A stretch of 7,250 nt of DNA from Actinomycetota bacterium (GCA_018400395.1 JAGYMN010000060.1:1-7250), one strand, 5' to 3'; positions 1 to 6,687 are shown, counted from the first letter of the stretch. The notes: generated by a model not told the origin, from the letters alone. Program-made: numbers and translations.

Positions 1-172
1 TAAAAAATTCCCTGTTATTTCGCATTGTTCTTATACTTTCTAACTTTTTTCCTATCATCTCAACTCTTCCCGGATCGCCTACAATAATAATCTTCTCTGC
101 CAGCTCCCCGGGCTTAAGATACAGATGAAAAATGCTGCCATCGGTATTTGTGATTAACTCTGTTTCTTTCAT
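1..172 (-). CDS. Nucleoside phosphorylase (uridine phosphorylase-like), N-terminal part only
   Basis: This gene runs off the left edge; only the first 57 codons are visible. Reading the minus strand from ATG at 172 gives a start of the form MKETELITNTDGSIFHLYLK, then an IIIVGDPGRV segment at residues 30-39. The GDP-x-RV motif near residue 35, preceded by a 'dGSIyHLnLkP' lead-in, is typical of the PNP/UDP (phosphorylase superfamily 1) enzymes. These cleave nucleosides with phosphate to a free base and ribose-1-phosphate in the cytoplasm. In this family the Gly-Asp of the motif helps bind phosphate. Bacteroidota proteins with this lead-in are usually annotated as uridine phosphorylase, but the specificity residues lie outside the window. 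A GTG 12 codons upstream is in frame, but the ATG fits the family start better. It is divergent from the prohibitin-like gene, and no clear promoter for it was seen. Confidence 0.8.
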   Translation of the reverse strand, partial: MKETELITNTDGSIFHLYLKPGELAEKIIIVGDPGRVEMIGKKLESIRTMRNNREFF

Positions 173-303
173 AGGTTTTAAATTCTCTTTATACAGTAAT
201 AGTTTCACTTTCTAATAAACCTTTTAAATTATTCCCAGGTAAACCATGTTCCCTTTTGTGAATTTATGATTAAAAAAGAGAATCACCGTGTTATAAATCT
301 AAG

Positions 304-330
304 AATCTTACTCACAAAGCTCATAAGATT
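304..330. repeat. Inverted repeat AATCTTA / TAAGATT
   Basis: AATCTTA (304-310) and TAAGATT (324-330) are perfect 7-base complements around a 13-base spacer, inside the divergent gap. No T-tract follows on either strand, so it does not read as an intrinsic terminator. It could be an operator for either gene or a chance dyad in AT-rich DNA. Confidence 0.3.
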
Positions 331-371
331 GTTTCTCCGGGGTCAGGGGCCTTACATTTTAGTATTTCTTA

Positions 372-399
372 TATTCTTAGATAAAAAATATTAAGAATA
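372..399. repeat. Inverted repeat TATTCTTA / TAAGAATA
   Basis: TATTCTTA (372-379) and TAAGAATA (392-399) are perfect 8-base complements around a 12-base AT-rich spacer, about 40 bases upstream of the -7 box at 441-448. The arms resemble the 304-330 dyad (both contain TCTTA/TAAGA), so the gap carries two related palindromes. On the plus strand it is followed by an A-tract, which argues against a terminator. Any regulatory role is an inference. Confidence 0.3.
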
Positions 400-440
400 A
401 AAAAGTGGATGTAATATACAGAAATTCAACAATTTTACAT

Positions 441-448
441 TATTTTTG
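441..448 (+). promoter_or_regulatory. Bacteroidota-type -7 promoter box for the prohibitin-like gene
   Basis: TATTTTTG matches the TAnnTTTG -7 consensus of the primary sigma factor of Bacteroidota exactly. It lies 36 bases before the ATG at 485, which implies a leader of roughly 30 bases. No convincing TTG -33 element is present at the usual spacing. Confidence 0.5.
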
Positions 449-484
449 CACTCAAAATAAACATAAATTAAAATTTTGCAGCAG

Positions 485-1297
485 ATGAAACAAAAACAAT
501 CAATTATTATCACGCTAGCTGTTATCGTTGTTCTTTTATTGCTGTTCGGTAGCAGAATGTTTTATATTATCAGGCCGGGTGAAAGAGCCGTAATATTTAA
601 TACGCTGAATGGTGTACTGGACAAGGATAATATTGTCGGTACCGGACTAAAAGCTATTGCTCCCTGGAATTCACTTTATAAATATGATGTTAAGGAGCAA
701 AAAGCAGAAGAGACAATGGATGTGCTTGATAAGAATGGATTGAGCATACAGGTTGATGTAACAGTCAGGTTCAATCCTCAATATGACAGGATAGGTTATC
801 TTCATGAAATATTCGGGGTTAATTATGTTACCAGGCTTGTAATACCCGAGGTGAGATCGACAGTCAGACAGGTTACGGGCCGGTATACAGCCGAGGAGAT
901 TTATTCCACCAGAAGGAGTGAAGTTGAGTCATCAATTATTGAGGAGACAGCTATTATCCTTAATAAGAATAATATCGACATGAGGGCGCTGCTTATACGC
1001 TCCATTGTTTTGCCACCGGATATTAAGTCGGCTATTGAAAGCAAACTGACCAGGGAACAGGAAGCCCTTGCCATGAGATACATAAATGAAAAGGAAAGGC
1101 TTGAGGCTGAACGAAAATTAATAGAGGCTGAAGGTATTGCAAATTATAACCGGGAGATAAGTGCCAGTCTGACCGACAGGATACTTACCCAGAAAGGTAT
1201 TGATGCTACCCTCAAACTGGCAGAATCTCCAAATACAAAAATTGTAGTAGTGGGATCGGGCGAAAAAGGACTGCCACTAATACTGGGGAATAACTAA
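485..1297 (+). CDS. Membrane-anchored prohibitin family / SPFH domain protein
   Basis: This 270-residue protein begins with a short basic stretch (MKQKQ) and one hydrophobic membrane segment at about residues 6-27. The prohibitin-type SPFH domain follows (about 28-200), with the lead-in RPGERAVIFN at 30-39 and GTGLKAIAPW near 52-61. A charged helical stretch (about 185-225, rich in E, R, K and A, including EKERLEAERKLIEAEG) is the usual oligomerising coiled coil. The C-terminus NTKIVVVGSGEKGLPLILGN is typical of prohibitin homologues. Family members form large ring or cage assemblies on membranes, often linked to membrane proteases such as FtsH; which partner applies here is not shown. An in-frame TTG at 476 would add three residues, but ATG at 485 is preferred. 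There is no clear Shine-Dalgarno. The gene appears monocistronic, with a promoter box upstream and a terminator downstream. Confidence 0.9.
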   Translation: MKQKQSIIITLAVIVVLLLLFGSRMFYIIRPGERAVIFNTLNGVLDKDNIVGTGLKAIAPWNSLYKYDVKEQKAEETMDVLDKNGLSIQVDVTVRFNPQYDRIGYLHEIFGVNYVTRLVIPEVRSTVRQVTGRYTAEEIYSTRRSEVESSIIEETAIILNKNNIDMRALLIRSIVLPPDIKSAIESKLTREQEALAMRYINEKERLEAERKLIEAEGIANYNREISASLTDRILTQKGIDATLKLAESPNTKIVVVGSGEKGLPLILGNN

Positions 1298-1324
1298 AGA
1301 TTAATTCCTGAAAGTTAAATATTT

Positions 1325-1358
1325 AAGGGCTGTCTCCTGATGTGGGACAGCCCTTTGT
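1325..1358 (+). terminator. Hairpin terminator after the prohibitin-like gene
   Basis: AAGGGCTGTC (1325-1334) and GACAGCCCTT (1346-1355) form a perfect 10-base-pair stem around an 11-base loop, starting 27 bases after the stop codon. The T-run is short (TTTG, then TTATTATTCTCTT), so the terminator is strong in its stem and modest in its tail. Confidence 0.75.
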
Positions 1359-1471
1359 TATTATTCTCTTAATATTTCCTGTCTACATAAGCTGTTGCTA
1401 AGAAAGAGTTAAAAATTGTTAAGCCAATACACTCTTAGAGCTTGTAGTAAACAGTAATTGCTTTTTTAGTA

Positions 1472-1479
1472 TATTTTTG
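1472..1479 (+). promoter_or_regulatory. Bacteroidota-type -7 promoter box for the DUF5916 gene
   Basis: TATTTTTG again matches TAnnTTTG exactly. It lies 55 bases before the ATG at 1535 and downstream of the hairpin at 1325-1355, which suggests a new transcription unit. A -33 TTG at standard spacing is not evident; the TTG at 1458-1460 is too close and the one at 1442-1444 is rather far. The rest of the 1298-1534 gap shows no gene. Confidence 0.5.
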
Positions 1480-1517
1480 TAAGCAGTTTTGAACCATTAT
1501 TATAATGAATTGTTATT

Positions 1518-1521
1518 GAGG
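1518..1521 (+). promoter_or_regulatory. Possible Shine-Dalgarno GAGG before the DUF5916 gene
   Basis: GAGG lies 7 bases before an in-frame GTG at 1529 and 13 before the ATG at 1535. The spacing favours the GTG, while start-codon preference and the shorter signal peptide favour the ATG. The two starts differ by only two residues (ML), so the mature protein is unaffected. Confidence 0.3.
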
Positions 1522-1534
1522 TAAATAGGTGTTA

Positions 1535-4030
1535 ATGAGCAAAAGAAAAAGGATTCTGTATATAGTATTTATTATTATGTCTGTTCCGGGACTGACAGCA
1601 GTGTATGGGGAGGGGAAGGAAAAGAAGGGAGATCCGTTTTTAACTAAGAAAAGTATTACTGCTGTGAAAACAGACAATCCTCCAGTCATTGACGGCACAC
1701 TGGACGATACGGTATGGTTAATAGCTGATGTTGCCAACAATTTTATACAGTATTCACCCTATAACGGAGCCGAAAGTAAGTACCGTACTGAAGTGAGGGT
1801 TCTGTATGATAATAAAGCAATATATATCGGAGCAATGATGTATGACCCCCGGCCTGACAGTATTTATAAAGAATTGGGTGAAAGGGATTCGGACTTTTCA
1901 CTGAATGCAGATCAGTTTTCAGTTGATATAAGTCCATATAACGATGGTATTAACGGAGCAACCTTCAAAGTTTCTGTTTCAAATGTGCAGTCAGACAGGC
2001 CACCGCGAAGTGCAGATAGTCACAGAATGACAGATACATGGGACGCTGTGTGGGCTAGCAGTACCTCAATTACCGATGATGGATGGGTGGCGGAAATAAT
2101 GATCCCTTACTCAGCATTGAGGTTTCCAAAGGAGGAGATACAGACATGGGGTATTAATTTTTGGAGAGAAGTGCGTCGCGACAGGGAACAATCATCCTGG
2201 AACTATGTCGACAGGAATGTTGGATCAACATTTAACCACCTTGGTGAAATGACAAAAATCAATGGGATAGAGTCGCCTTTACGTTTATCCCTTACACCAT
2301 ATGTCTCGGCTTACCTTGAGCAGGATCCGGGCGAACCGGGTACAGGATTTACATATAACGGGGGACTTGACCTTAAGTACGGAATTAATGAATCTTTTAC
2401 TCTTGATGCCACGCTTGTGCCTGATTTCGGGCAGGTACAGGCTGATGACCAGGTGCTTAACCTGAGTCCTTATGAAGTGAAATATAATGAAAAGAGACCC
2501 TTTTTTATGGAAGGAACAGAACTGTTCAGTAAAGGTGATGTTTTTTATTCAAGGAGGGTGGGTTCCCAACCCAAGGCGTATGACGATGTTTATGAAGAAG
2601 CCGGGCCCGGTGAAGAAGTAATATACAATCCGCAGGAATCATCATTGATAAATGCAACAAAGATATCCGGCAGGACAAAATCCGGGTTGGGAATAGGGGT
2701 GTTTAATGCAATGACCAACTCAATGTATGCAGTTATCGAGGATACTGAGACATCAGAGACACGTAAGGTTATGACTGATCCTTTCACTAACTATAATATG
2801 ATAATACTCGATCAGAGCCTTAAAAATAATTCCTACCTGAGCCTGTTTAATACCAATGTGTGGAGGAATGCAGAGAATGATGAAAATTTCTATACAGCTA
2901 ATGTAAGCGGTACTGAATTTATGCTGCAGGATAAATCGAGGCAGTACTCTGTATCAGGTAAGCTTGCATTATCACAGAAATATTATAAGGATACTGATAA
3001 TGATTTTGGCCATGCATACAGACTGCAGGCAGGCAAGACCGGAGGGGCTTTCCGGATTCATTATGAGCTGGAAGCCTCATCAGATACCTATGACCATAAT
3101 GATATGGGATATCTAAGAAGGAATAATGAATTGCAGAACCAGTTCAGTGTGTCTTATAATATTTACCAGCCTTTCTGGAAAATACTTAATGCCTCTAATT
3201 CATTGACATACAGGCACCAGATGCTTTATGACCCAAGGGTCTTCACCGGCTCTGAGTTTAATTTCCATTCCAATGTTACCTTTATCAACCATCTTACTGT
3301 TTTCCTTAGGGCCGAATATAAGCCTGATGGTTCGGATGATTATTTTGAACCCCGCGTCGATGGCTGGTATTATCATCGGGGCCGCGAGCTTTCGGGTAGT
3401 ATATTTTTGTTCAGTGACCGCAGTAAAAGATTTTCATATAATATACGCAGCAGCTATAAAAAAGTATGGTCTCCATACAACCAGTATCAATACACACTGT
3501 CGTTAAGCCCTACGTTTAAAATATCTGACAGGTTCTCAATGAATTATGAGTTTGAAATTAAGAATAATATAAATGATATAGGTTACGTCGATTATATCTC
3601 AGAACCGGAAGAACTCATTTATTTTGGACTCAGGGATAATACAACTATTGAAAATAAACTACAGACAGCTTATATCTTTTCAGCTGATTCATACCTTTCA
3701 TTGAGGTTGCGCCATTACTGGTCAAGAGCTGATTATATGGAAGAGTATTTTAACCTTAATACTGACGGATCATTGAGTCCCGCTAATCATGACGGGAATT
3801 TTGATTATAACTATAATGCGTGGAATATTGACCTTGTATATACATGGCGTTTTGCGCCGGGCAGCGAAATGTCGGTTGTATGGAAAAATTCCATTTACTC
3901 AGCTTCAGATCGTATATATTACGACTTCAGTGAGAATATTAAGCATATGTTTGACTATGGAATGGGAAACAGTATATCTCTTAAAATATTATATTATCTC
4001 GACTGGATGTATTTGCAAAAAAGAGATTAG
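1535..4030 (+). CDS. DUF5916 family protein with CBM9-like N-terminal domain, predicted outer-membrane beta-barrel
   Basis: This 831-residue protein starts with a clear signal peptide: basic MSKRKR, then a hydrophobic core, ending near residue 25 at AVYG. Residues about 43-243 resemble the carbohydrate-binding family 9 / DOMON-like beta-sandwich, from PPVIDGTLDDTVW through DGWVAEIMIPYSALRFP to WREVRRDRE. From about 250 the DUF5916 region begins, with its most recognisable block at 295-327 (VPDFGQVQADDQVLNLSPYE, then KRPFFMEG). The remaining 500 residues are rich in Y, F, N, S and D with alternating polar/aromatic stretches, as expected of outer-membrane barrel strands. The C-terminus SLKILYYLDWMYLQKRD matches the usual end of the family. 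Substrate and role are unknown: sugar binding is suggested only by the N-terminal fold, and some relatives may bind haem or other ligands. It has no TonB box or plug domain that I can see, and no type IX sorting domain. It heads a probable operon with the DUF4293 gene. Confidence 0.85.
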   Translation: MSKRKRILYIVFIIMSVPGLTAVYGEGKEKKGDPFLTKKSITAVKTDNPPVIDGTLDDTVWLIADVANNFIQYSPYNGAESKYRTEVRVLYDNKAIYIGAMMYDPRPDSIYKELGERDSDFSLNADQFSVDISPYNDGINGATFKVSVSNVQSDRPPRSADSHRMTDTWDAVWASSTSITDDGWVAEIMIPYSALRFPKEEIQTWGINFWREVRRDREQSSWNYVDRNVGSTFNHLGEMTKINGIESPLRLSLTPYVSAYLEQDPGEPGTGFTYNGGLDLKYGINESFTLDATLVPDFGQVQADDQVLNLSPYEVKYNEKRPFFMEGTELFSKGDVFYSRRVGSQPKAYDDVYEEAGPGEEVIYNPQESSLINATKISGRTKSGLGIGVFNAMTNSMYAVIEDTETSETRKVMTDPFTNYNMIILDQSLKNNSYLSLFNTNVWRNAENDENFYTANVSGTEFMLQDKSRQYSVSGKLALSQKYYKDTDNDFGHAYRLQAGKTGGAFRIHYELEASSDTYDHNDMGYLRRNNELQNQFSVSYNIYQPFWKILNASNSLTYRHQMLYDPRVFTGSEFNFHSNVTFINHLTVFLRAEYKPDGSDDYFEPRVDGWYYHRGRELSGSIFLFSDRSKRFSYNIRSSYKKVWSPYNQYQYTLSLSPTFKISDRFSMNYEFEIKNNINDIGYVDYISEPEELIYFGLRDNTTIENKLQTAYIFSADSYLSLRLRHYWSRADYMEEYFNLNTDGSLSPANHDGNFDYNYNAWNIDLVYTWRFAPGSEMSVVWKNSIYSASDRIYYDFSENIKHMFDYGMGNSISLKILYYLDWMYLQKRD

Positions 4031-4057
4031 TTTTGTAAAAAATAAAATCCTGCTTAT

Positions 4058-4525
4058 ATGATACAGAGAATACAGACACTTTACCTGGCTGTTGCATCCG
4101 CTCTGTCAGTTTTTCTGCTGAAAGGTCCTATTGTTAGATTGGTAGTTGGTGCAACTGAAAGCTATGAGTTGAATTATAGAGGTATCTACAGGATTGATGG
4201 GGGTGTTACCACCGGGCTTGTTGAAAAAAGTCTTCCGCTTGAGATTATTCTTATTGCTGTACCTGTATTGTTTTTTATTGCAATATTCCTTTATAAGAGA
4301 CGTAAACTGCAGATACGTGTTACAGTTTTTACAACTCTTTTGCAGACAGGCTCCTTCCTTTTAATACTGTTCTATATCTTTTATGCGGGCACAAAGATGG
4401 ATGCAGAACTGGTTTTTAATATAAAACTTGTATTTCCGCTTGCTGGAGCAATACTGGGCTACCTGGCTTTCAGGAATATATTAAAAGATGAGTTACTTAT
4501 AAAATCCTATGACAGGATACGATAA
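4058..4525 (+). CDS. DUF4293 family membrane protein
   Basis: This 155-residue protein begins MIQRIQTLYLAVASALSVFL, the hallmark start of DUF4293, a small membrane protein family found almost only in Bacteroidota. Four hydrophobic segments are visible, at about residues 8-26, 60-79, 87-110 and 117-140. A polar loop lies between the first two (about 35-58) and a basic RRK turn at 81-83. The end, LIKSYDRIR, also fits the family, whose members usually finish with a charged stretch ending in DRIR. Length is normal. The function is unknown; the likely location is the inner membrane. It starts 27 bases after the DUF5916 stop with no visible terminator between, so co-transcription is likely, though in other Bacteroidota this family is often found with unrelated neighbours. 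No strong Shine-Dalgarno is seen. Confidence 0.85.
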   Translation: MIQRIQTLYLAVASALSVFLLKGPIVRLVVGATESYELNYRGIYRIDGGVTTGLVEKSLPLEIILIAVPVLFFIAIFLYKRRKLQIRVTVFTTLLQTGSFLLILFYIFYAGTKMDAELVFNIKLVFPLAGAILGYLAFRNILKDELLIKSYDRIR

Positions 4526-4561
4526 GTGTGGTATCACACGGTGTCCCCTGAACCTGTTTTT
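4526..4561 (+). terminator. Weak candidate terminator for the plus-strand DUF5916-DUF4293 unit
   Basis: GTGTG (4526-4530) and CACAC (4535-4539) form a 5-base-pair hairpin with a GTAT loop directly after the stop codon. A T-run (TGTTTTT) begins only about 15 bases later, so this is not a canonical intrinsic terminator. The location between convergent genes is the main support. Confidence 0.25.
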
Positions 4562-4565
4562 AATA

Positions 4566-4592
4566 ATGAAGTTATTGTGTAATTTACTTCAT
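4566..4592. repeat. Inverted repeat ATGAAGT / ACTTCAT between convergent genes
   Basis: ATGAAGT (4566-4572) and ACTTCAT (4586-4592) are perfect 7-base complements with a 13-base spacer, ending two bases before the pyrI stop codon. As a hairpin it would sit at the 3' end of both converging transcripts, but neither strand has a T-run after it. It may stabilise 3' ends or be chance. Confidence 0.35.
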
Positions 4593-4593
4593 C

Positions 4594-5052
4594 CTATAGT
4601 ATAACCAGATGTTCCTGGTCTGTTATCTTTTCACAATAATGACATTTTAATGCTACATCTTTCTTGGAGACAACCTTGAACCTGGTTGTTACCGGTTCAA
4701 AATTAGTGATGCATTTTGGATTGAAACATTTAGCTATACCTGTAATCTGATCCGGTACTTTAACAACATTTTTGTCAACAACTTCGTAAGCCCTGATAAT
4801 ATTCAGCTTTGCCTCAGGTGCAACAAGTGCTATACGGTTTATGTCATCATCTTCGAAAAATATCCCTTCAAGCTTGATAATAGCTTTTTGTCCCAGCTTT
4901 TTACTCTCAAGGTTGGTGCCAAAGGTGATCTGATTGCTTATTTTGTCCAGCCCAAGGATCTGTATAACCTTAAACAAAGCTGATGCCGGTATGTGATCAA
5001 TTACTGTTCCGTTCTCTATAGCGCTAACACTTAACTGTTTCGGTTCTTTCAT
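4594..5052 (-). CDS. pyrI: Aspartate carbamoyltransferase regulatory subunit
   Basis: This 152-residue protein is the regulatory chain of aspartate transcarbamoylase, which in known enzymes forms a 2:3 complex of catalytic trimers and regulatory dimers in the cytoplasm. The N-terminal allosteric domain has GTVIDHIPA at 15-23. Asp19-His20, Lys56, Lys60 and Lys94 are counterparts of the E. coli residues that bind CTP and ATP. The C-terminal zinc domain has all four cysteines, C109 and C114 (KCFNPKC) and C137 and C140 (KCHYC), which hold the zinc and contact the catalytic chain. Feedback regulation by nucleotides is therefore likely (inference). It follows pyrB after 12 bases with no terminator between, the expected pyrBI order. 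Its start ATG is preceded by an A-rich stretch rather than a Shine-Dalgarno. Length is the same as in E. coli to within a residue or two. Confidence 0.97.
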   Translation of the reverse strand: MKEPKQLSVSAIENGTVIDHIPASALFKVIQILGLDKISNQITFGTNLESKKLGQKAIIKLEGIFFEDDDINRIALVAPEAKLNIIRAYEVVDKNVVKVPDQITGIAKCFNPKCITNFEPVTTRFKVVSKKDVALKCHYCEKITDQEHLVIL

Positions 5053-5064
5053 GTTTATTGTATT

Positions 5065-5973
5065 TTATTTCAGGTCAAGTAAACGGGTGAGAATAGCCTG
5101 TCTCGTGTATACCCCGTTGAGGGCCTGCTGGAAATAATATGACTTTGTATTTACATCTACATCACGGTGTATCTCGTTAACTCTGGGCAGGGGATGCAGT
5201 ACTTTCAGGTTCTCCTTAGTGTCACGCAACATATGATTGCGAAGAACATAGACGTTTTTAACCTTCTCATATTCAATAGGGTCACTAAATCGCTCCTTTT
5301 GCACTCTTGTCATATAAATAACATCGGCCTCCTTAATAATATCAGTGAAATCGGAATGTTCGTAATATTTTAATCCCAGGCTGTCAAGATATAGTTTATA
5401 TTCAACAGGCATTTTTAACTCGTCGGGGGAGATAAAATTAAAAGTGGTATTCCACCTGGACATAGCCATTAAAAGTGAATGTACAGTGCGGCCATACTTA
5501 AGGTCTCCAACAAGGAAAATATTCAGGTTATCCAGGCTTTTCTGTGTTTTCCTGATGGAATACAGGTCAAGCATCGTTTGTGTGGGATGCTGGTTGGCAC
5601 CGTCACCTGCGTTTACAACAGGTACATCAGCTATCTCGCTTGCCAGCCGGGCACTACCTTCAACAGGATGGCGCATGACTATAAGATCGCAGTAATTGTT
5701 CACTGTGCGTATGGTGTCATTCAGTGACTCCCCCTTTGTTACACTGGATGAAGAAGCATCGGTAAACCCGATTATTTTACCGCCAAGCCTGGATATTGCA
5801 CTCTCAAAACTAAGACGGGTGCGTGTTGAGGGTTCAAAGAAAAGGGTGGCAATAACACTGTCTTCCAGCAAACGCTGGCTTGGTTCTTTTTCGAATTTTT
5901 CGGCCAGATCGAGAATGGATACCATTTCATCGGTACTCAGATCATCAATCGAAACCAGGCTCTTATTCTTCAT
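5065..5973 (-). CDS. pyrB: Aspartate carbamoyltransferase catalytic subunit
   Basis: This 302-residue enzyme joins carbamoyl phosphate and L-aspartate to give N-carbamoyl-L-aspartate, the committed step of de novo pyrimidine synthesis. The carbamoyl-phosphate signature FFEPSTRTRLSFE (45-57) contains Ser49-Thr50-Arg51-Thr52. Further E. coli active-site counterparts are present: Ser76 and Lys80 (SSSVTKGES), Arg101 (MRHP), His129 and Gln132 (HPTQ), Arg162 (YGRT), Arg223 and Gln225 (MTRVQKER), and Pro261-Leu262 (HPLPR). Length is typical of the catalytic chain. A -7 promoter box lies about 40 bases upstream, and pyrI follows after 12 bases, so the two form an operon. A five-codon reading frame overlaps the start (see findings). 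The gene begins on ATG with an A-tract in front and no clear Shine-Dalgarno. No frameshift or missing key residue was seen. Confidence 0.98.
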   Translation of the reverse strand: MKNKSLVSIDDLSTDEMVSILDLAEKFEKEPSQRLLEDSVIATLFFEPSTRTRLSFESAISRLGGKIIGFTDASSSSVTKGESLNDTIRTVNNYCDLIVMRHPVEGSARLASEIADVPVVNAGDGANQHPTQTMLDLYSIRKTQKSLDNLNIFLVGDLKYGRTVHSLLMAMSRWNTTFNFISPDELKMPVEYKLYLDSLGLKYYEHSDFTDIIKEADVIYMTRVQKERFSDPIEYEKVKNVYVLRNHMLRDTKENLKVLHPLPRVNEIHRDVDVNTKSYYFQQALNGVYTRQAILTRLLDLK

Positions 5974-6012
5974 TAATCATTTTTTTTGGTGATTAAATAT
6001 TACTTGACGCAA

Positions 6013-6020
6013 CAAAGTTA
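6013..6020 (-). promoter_or_regulatory. Bacteroidota-type -7 promoter box for pyrBI
   Basis: On the minus strand the sequence reads TAACTTTG, an exact match to TAnnTTTG, 39 bases before the pyrB ATG; this predicts a leader of about 30-35 bases. The 108-base gap between the YigZ-family gene and pyrB is very AT-rich. It also contains the palindrome TTAATAATTTATTAA (6049-6063), which could be an operator or the end of the preceding transcript. No -33 TTG at standard spacing and no pyrimidine attenuator hairpin was seen. Confidence 0.5.
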
Positions 6021-6081
6021 AAAACAATGAAATATTTTAACTTATATGTTAATAATTTATTAATAAATCAGTAAAAGATAA

Positions 6082-6687
6082 TTAATCATTTACCTTTTTA
6101 AAGTCCAGTTTTTTTATCAAGGCGAGTTTTTTAACTATAAATTTCTCCTGTGATGCCCTGAAATGTATCGTCATTGAGCAGTCAAGCTCAAAAAGCTGTT
6201 CACTCTGCCTGATCTTATGCTCCTTGATAAACCTCATTACATCATTTATGGATGCATATGGAAAATTCAGGAGATAGCTGCATTCAATAGTTTTCTTTAT
6301 TATCGATGCATTTTCCAGGGCCGCCTTTGCAGCCTGGCGGTACGCATTTATCAGTCCGCCCGTTCCCAGCAAGGTGCCTCCGAAATATCTTATAACAATA
6401 ATGAGTATATTATTCAACCGGTATGACCTTATCTGGCCCATTATTGGGTTACCGGCAGTGCCGGATGGTTCTCCGTCATCATTTACCCTCCACCTGTCTT
6501 CACCTGGACCCAGCCTGTAAGCATAACAGTGGTGACGGGCATCGTGATACTTTTTTTTTACCTCTTCCAGCTTCTTCTTTACACTTTCTTCAGAATGTAC
6601 CGGGAAAGCAATAGCAATAAATTTACTTCCCCTGTCCTTGAAAAGACCAGTTGATACTTTTTGTATGCTCCTGTATTCATCCTTCAT
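6082..6687 (-). CDS. YigZ / IMPACT family protein (UPF0029)
   Basis: This 201-residue protein matches the YigZ/IMPACT family over its full length. The N-terminal UPF0029 domain (about 13-120) shows the core signatures HHCYAYRLG at 52-60, NDDGEPSGTAGNPI at 69-82, and YFGGTLLGTGGLINAYRQA at 101-119. A smaller C-terminal domain (about 135-195, ferredoxin-like in known structures, DUF1949 type) completes the usual architecture. The biochemical role in bacteria is not established; eukaryotic IMPACT regulates the kinase GCN2 through GCN1, and an RNA- or ribosome-related role has been proposed for the bacterial form. It starts 14 bases after the end of the EamA-type gene on the same strand, so the two are probably co-transcribed, while pyrB downstream has its own promoter box. 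Confidence 0.93.
   Translation of the reverse strand: MKDEYRSIQKVSTGLFKDRGSKFIAIAFPVHSEESVKKKLEEVKKKYHDARHHCYAYRLGPGEDRWRVNDDGEPSGTAGNPIMGQIRSYRLNNILIIVIRYFGGTLLGTGGLINAYRQAAKAALENASIIKKTIECSYLLNFPYASINDVMRFIKEHKIRQSEQLFELDCSMTIHFRASQEKFIVKKLALIKKLDFKKVND

Larger units (their letters stand above)
173..484. other. Divergent AT-rich intergenic region
   Basis: About 310 bases separate the phosphorylase and the prohibitin-like gene, which point away from each other. No further gene was recognised. The visible content is a plus-strand -7 promoter box at 441-448 and two short perfect inverted repeats at 304-330 and 372-399, listed separately. There is also a small GC-rich patch near 338-352 (ccggggtcaggggcc) in otherwise AT-rich DNA. 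The minus strand shows no TAnnTTTG match that could be assigned to the phosphorylase. Confidence 0.6.

Noticed and set aside
476..478. TTG start for the prohibitin-like gene
   Set aside because: An ATG three codons later (485) gives a normal basic N-terminus before the membrane segment; TTG starts are rare and no ribosome binding site supports this one.
3228..3506. 92-codon frame inside the DUF5916 gene
   Set aside because: It lies wholly within a well-supported gene in another frame, has low-complexity composition and no family resemblance.
3789..4061. 90-codon frame overlapping the end of the DUF5916 gene and the start of the DUF4293 gene
   Set aside because: Both overlapping genes have clear family signatures; this frame has none and is a shadow.
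5444..5992. Several plus-strand frames of 80-98 codons opposite pyrB
   Set aside because: They are antisense shadows of a conserved enzyme and show no recognisable domain.
6049..6063. TTAATAATTTATTAA palindrome as terminator of the YigZ-family gene
   Set aside because: It is a 7-base all-AT dyad with a one-base centre, too weak and tight to form a terminator hairpin; it is noted only as a possible operator.
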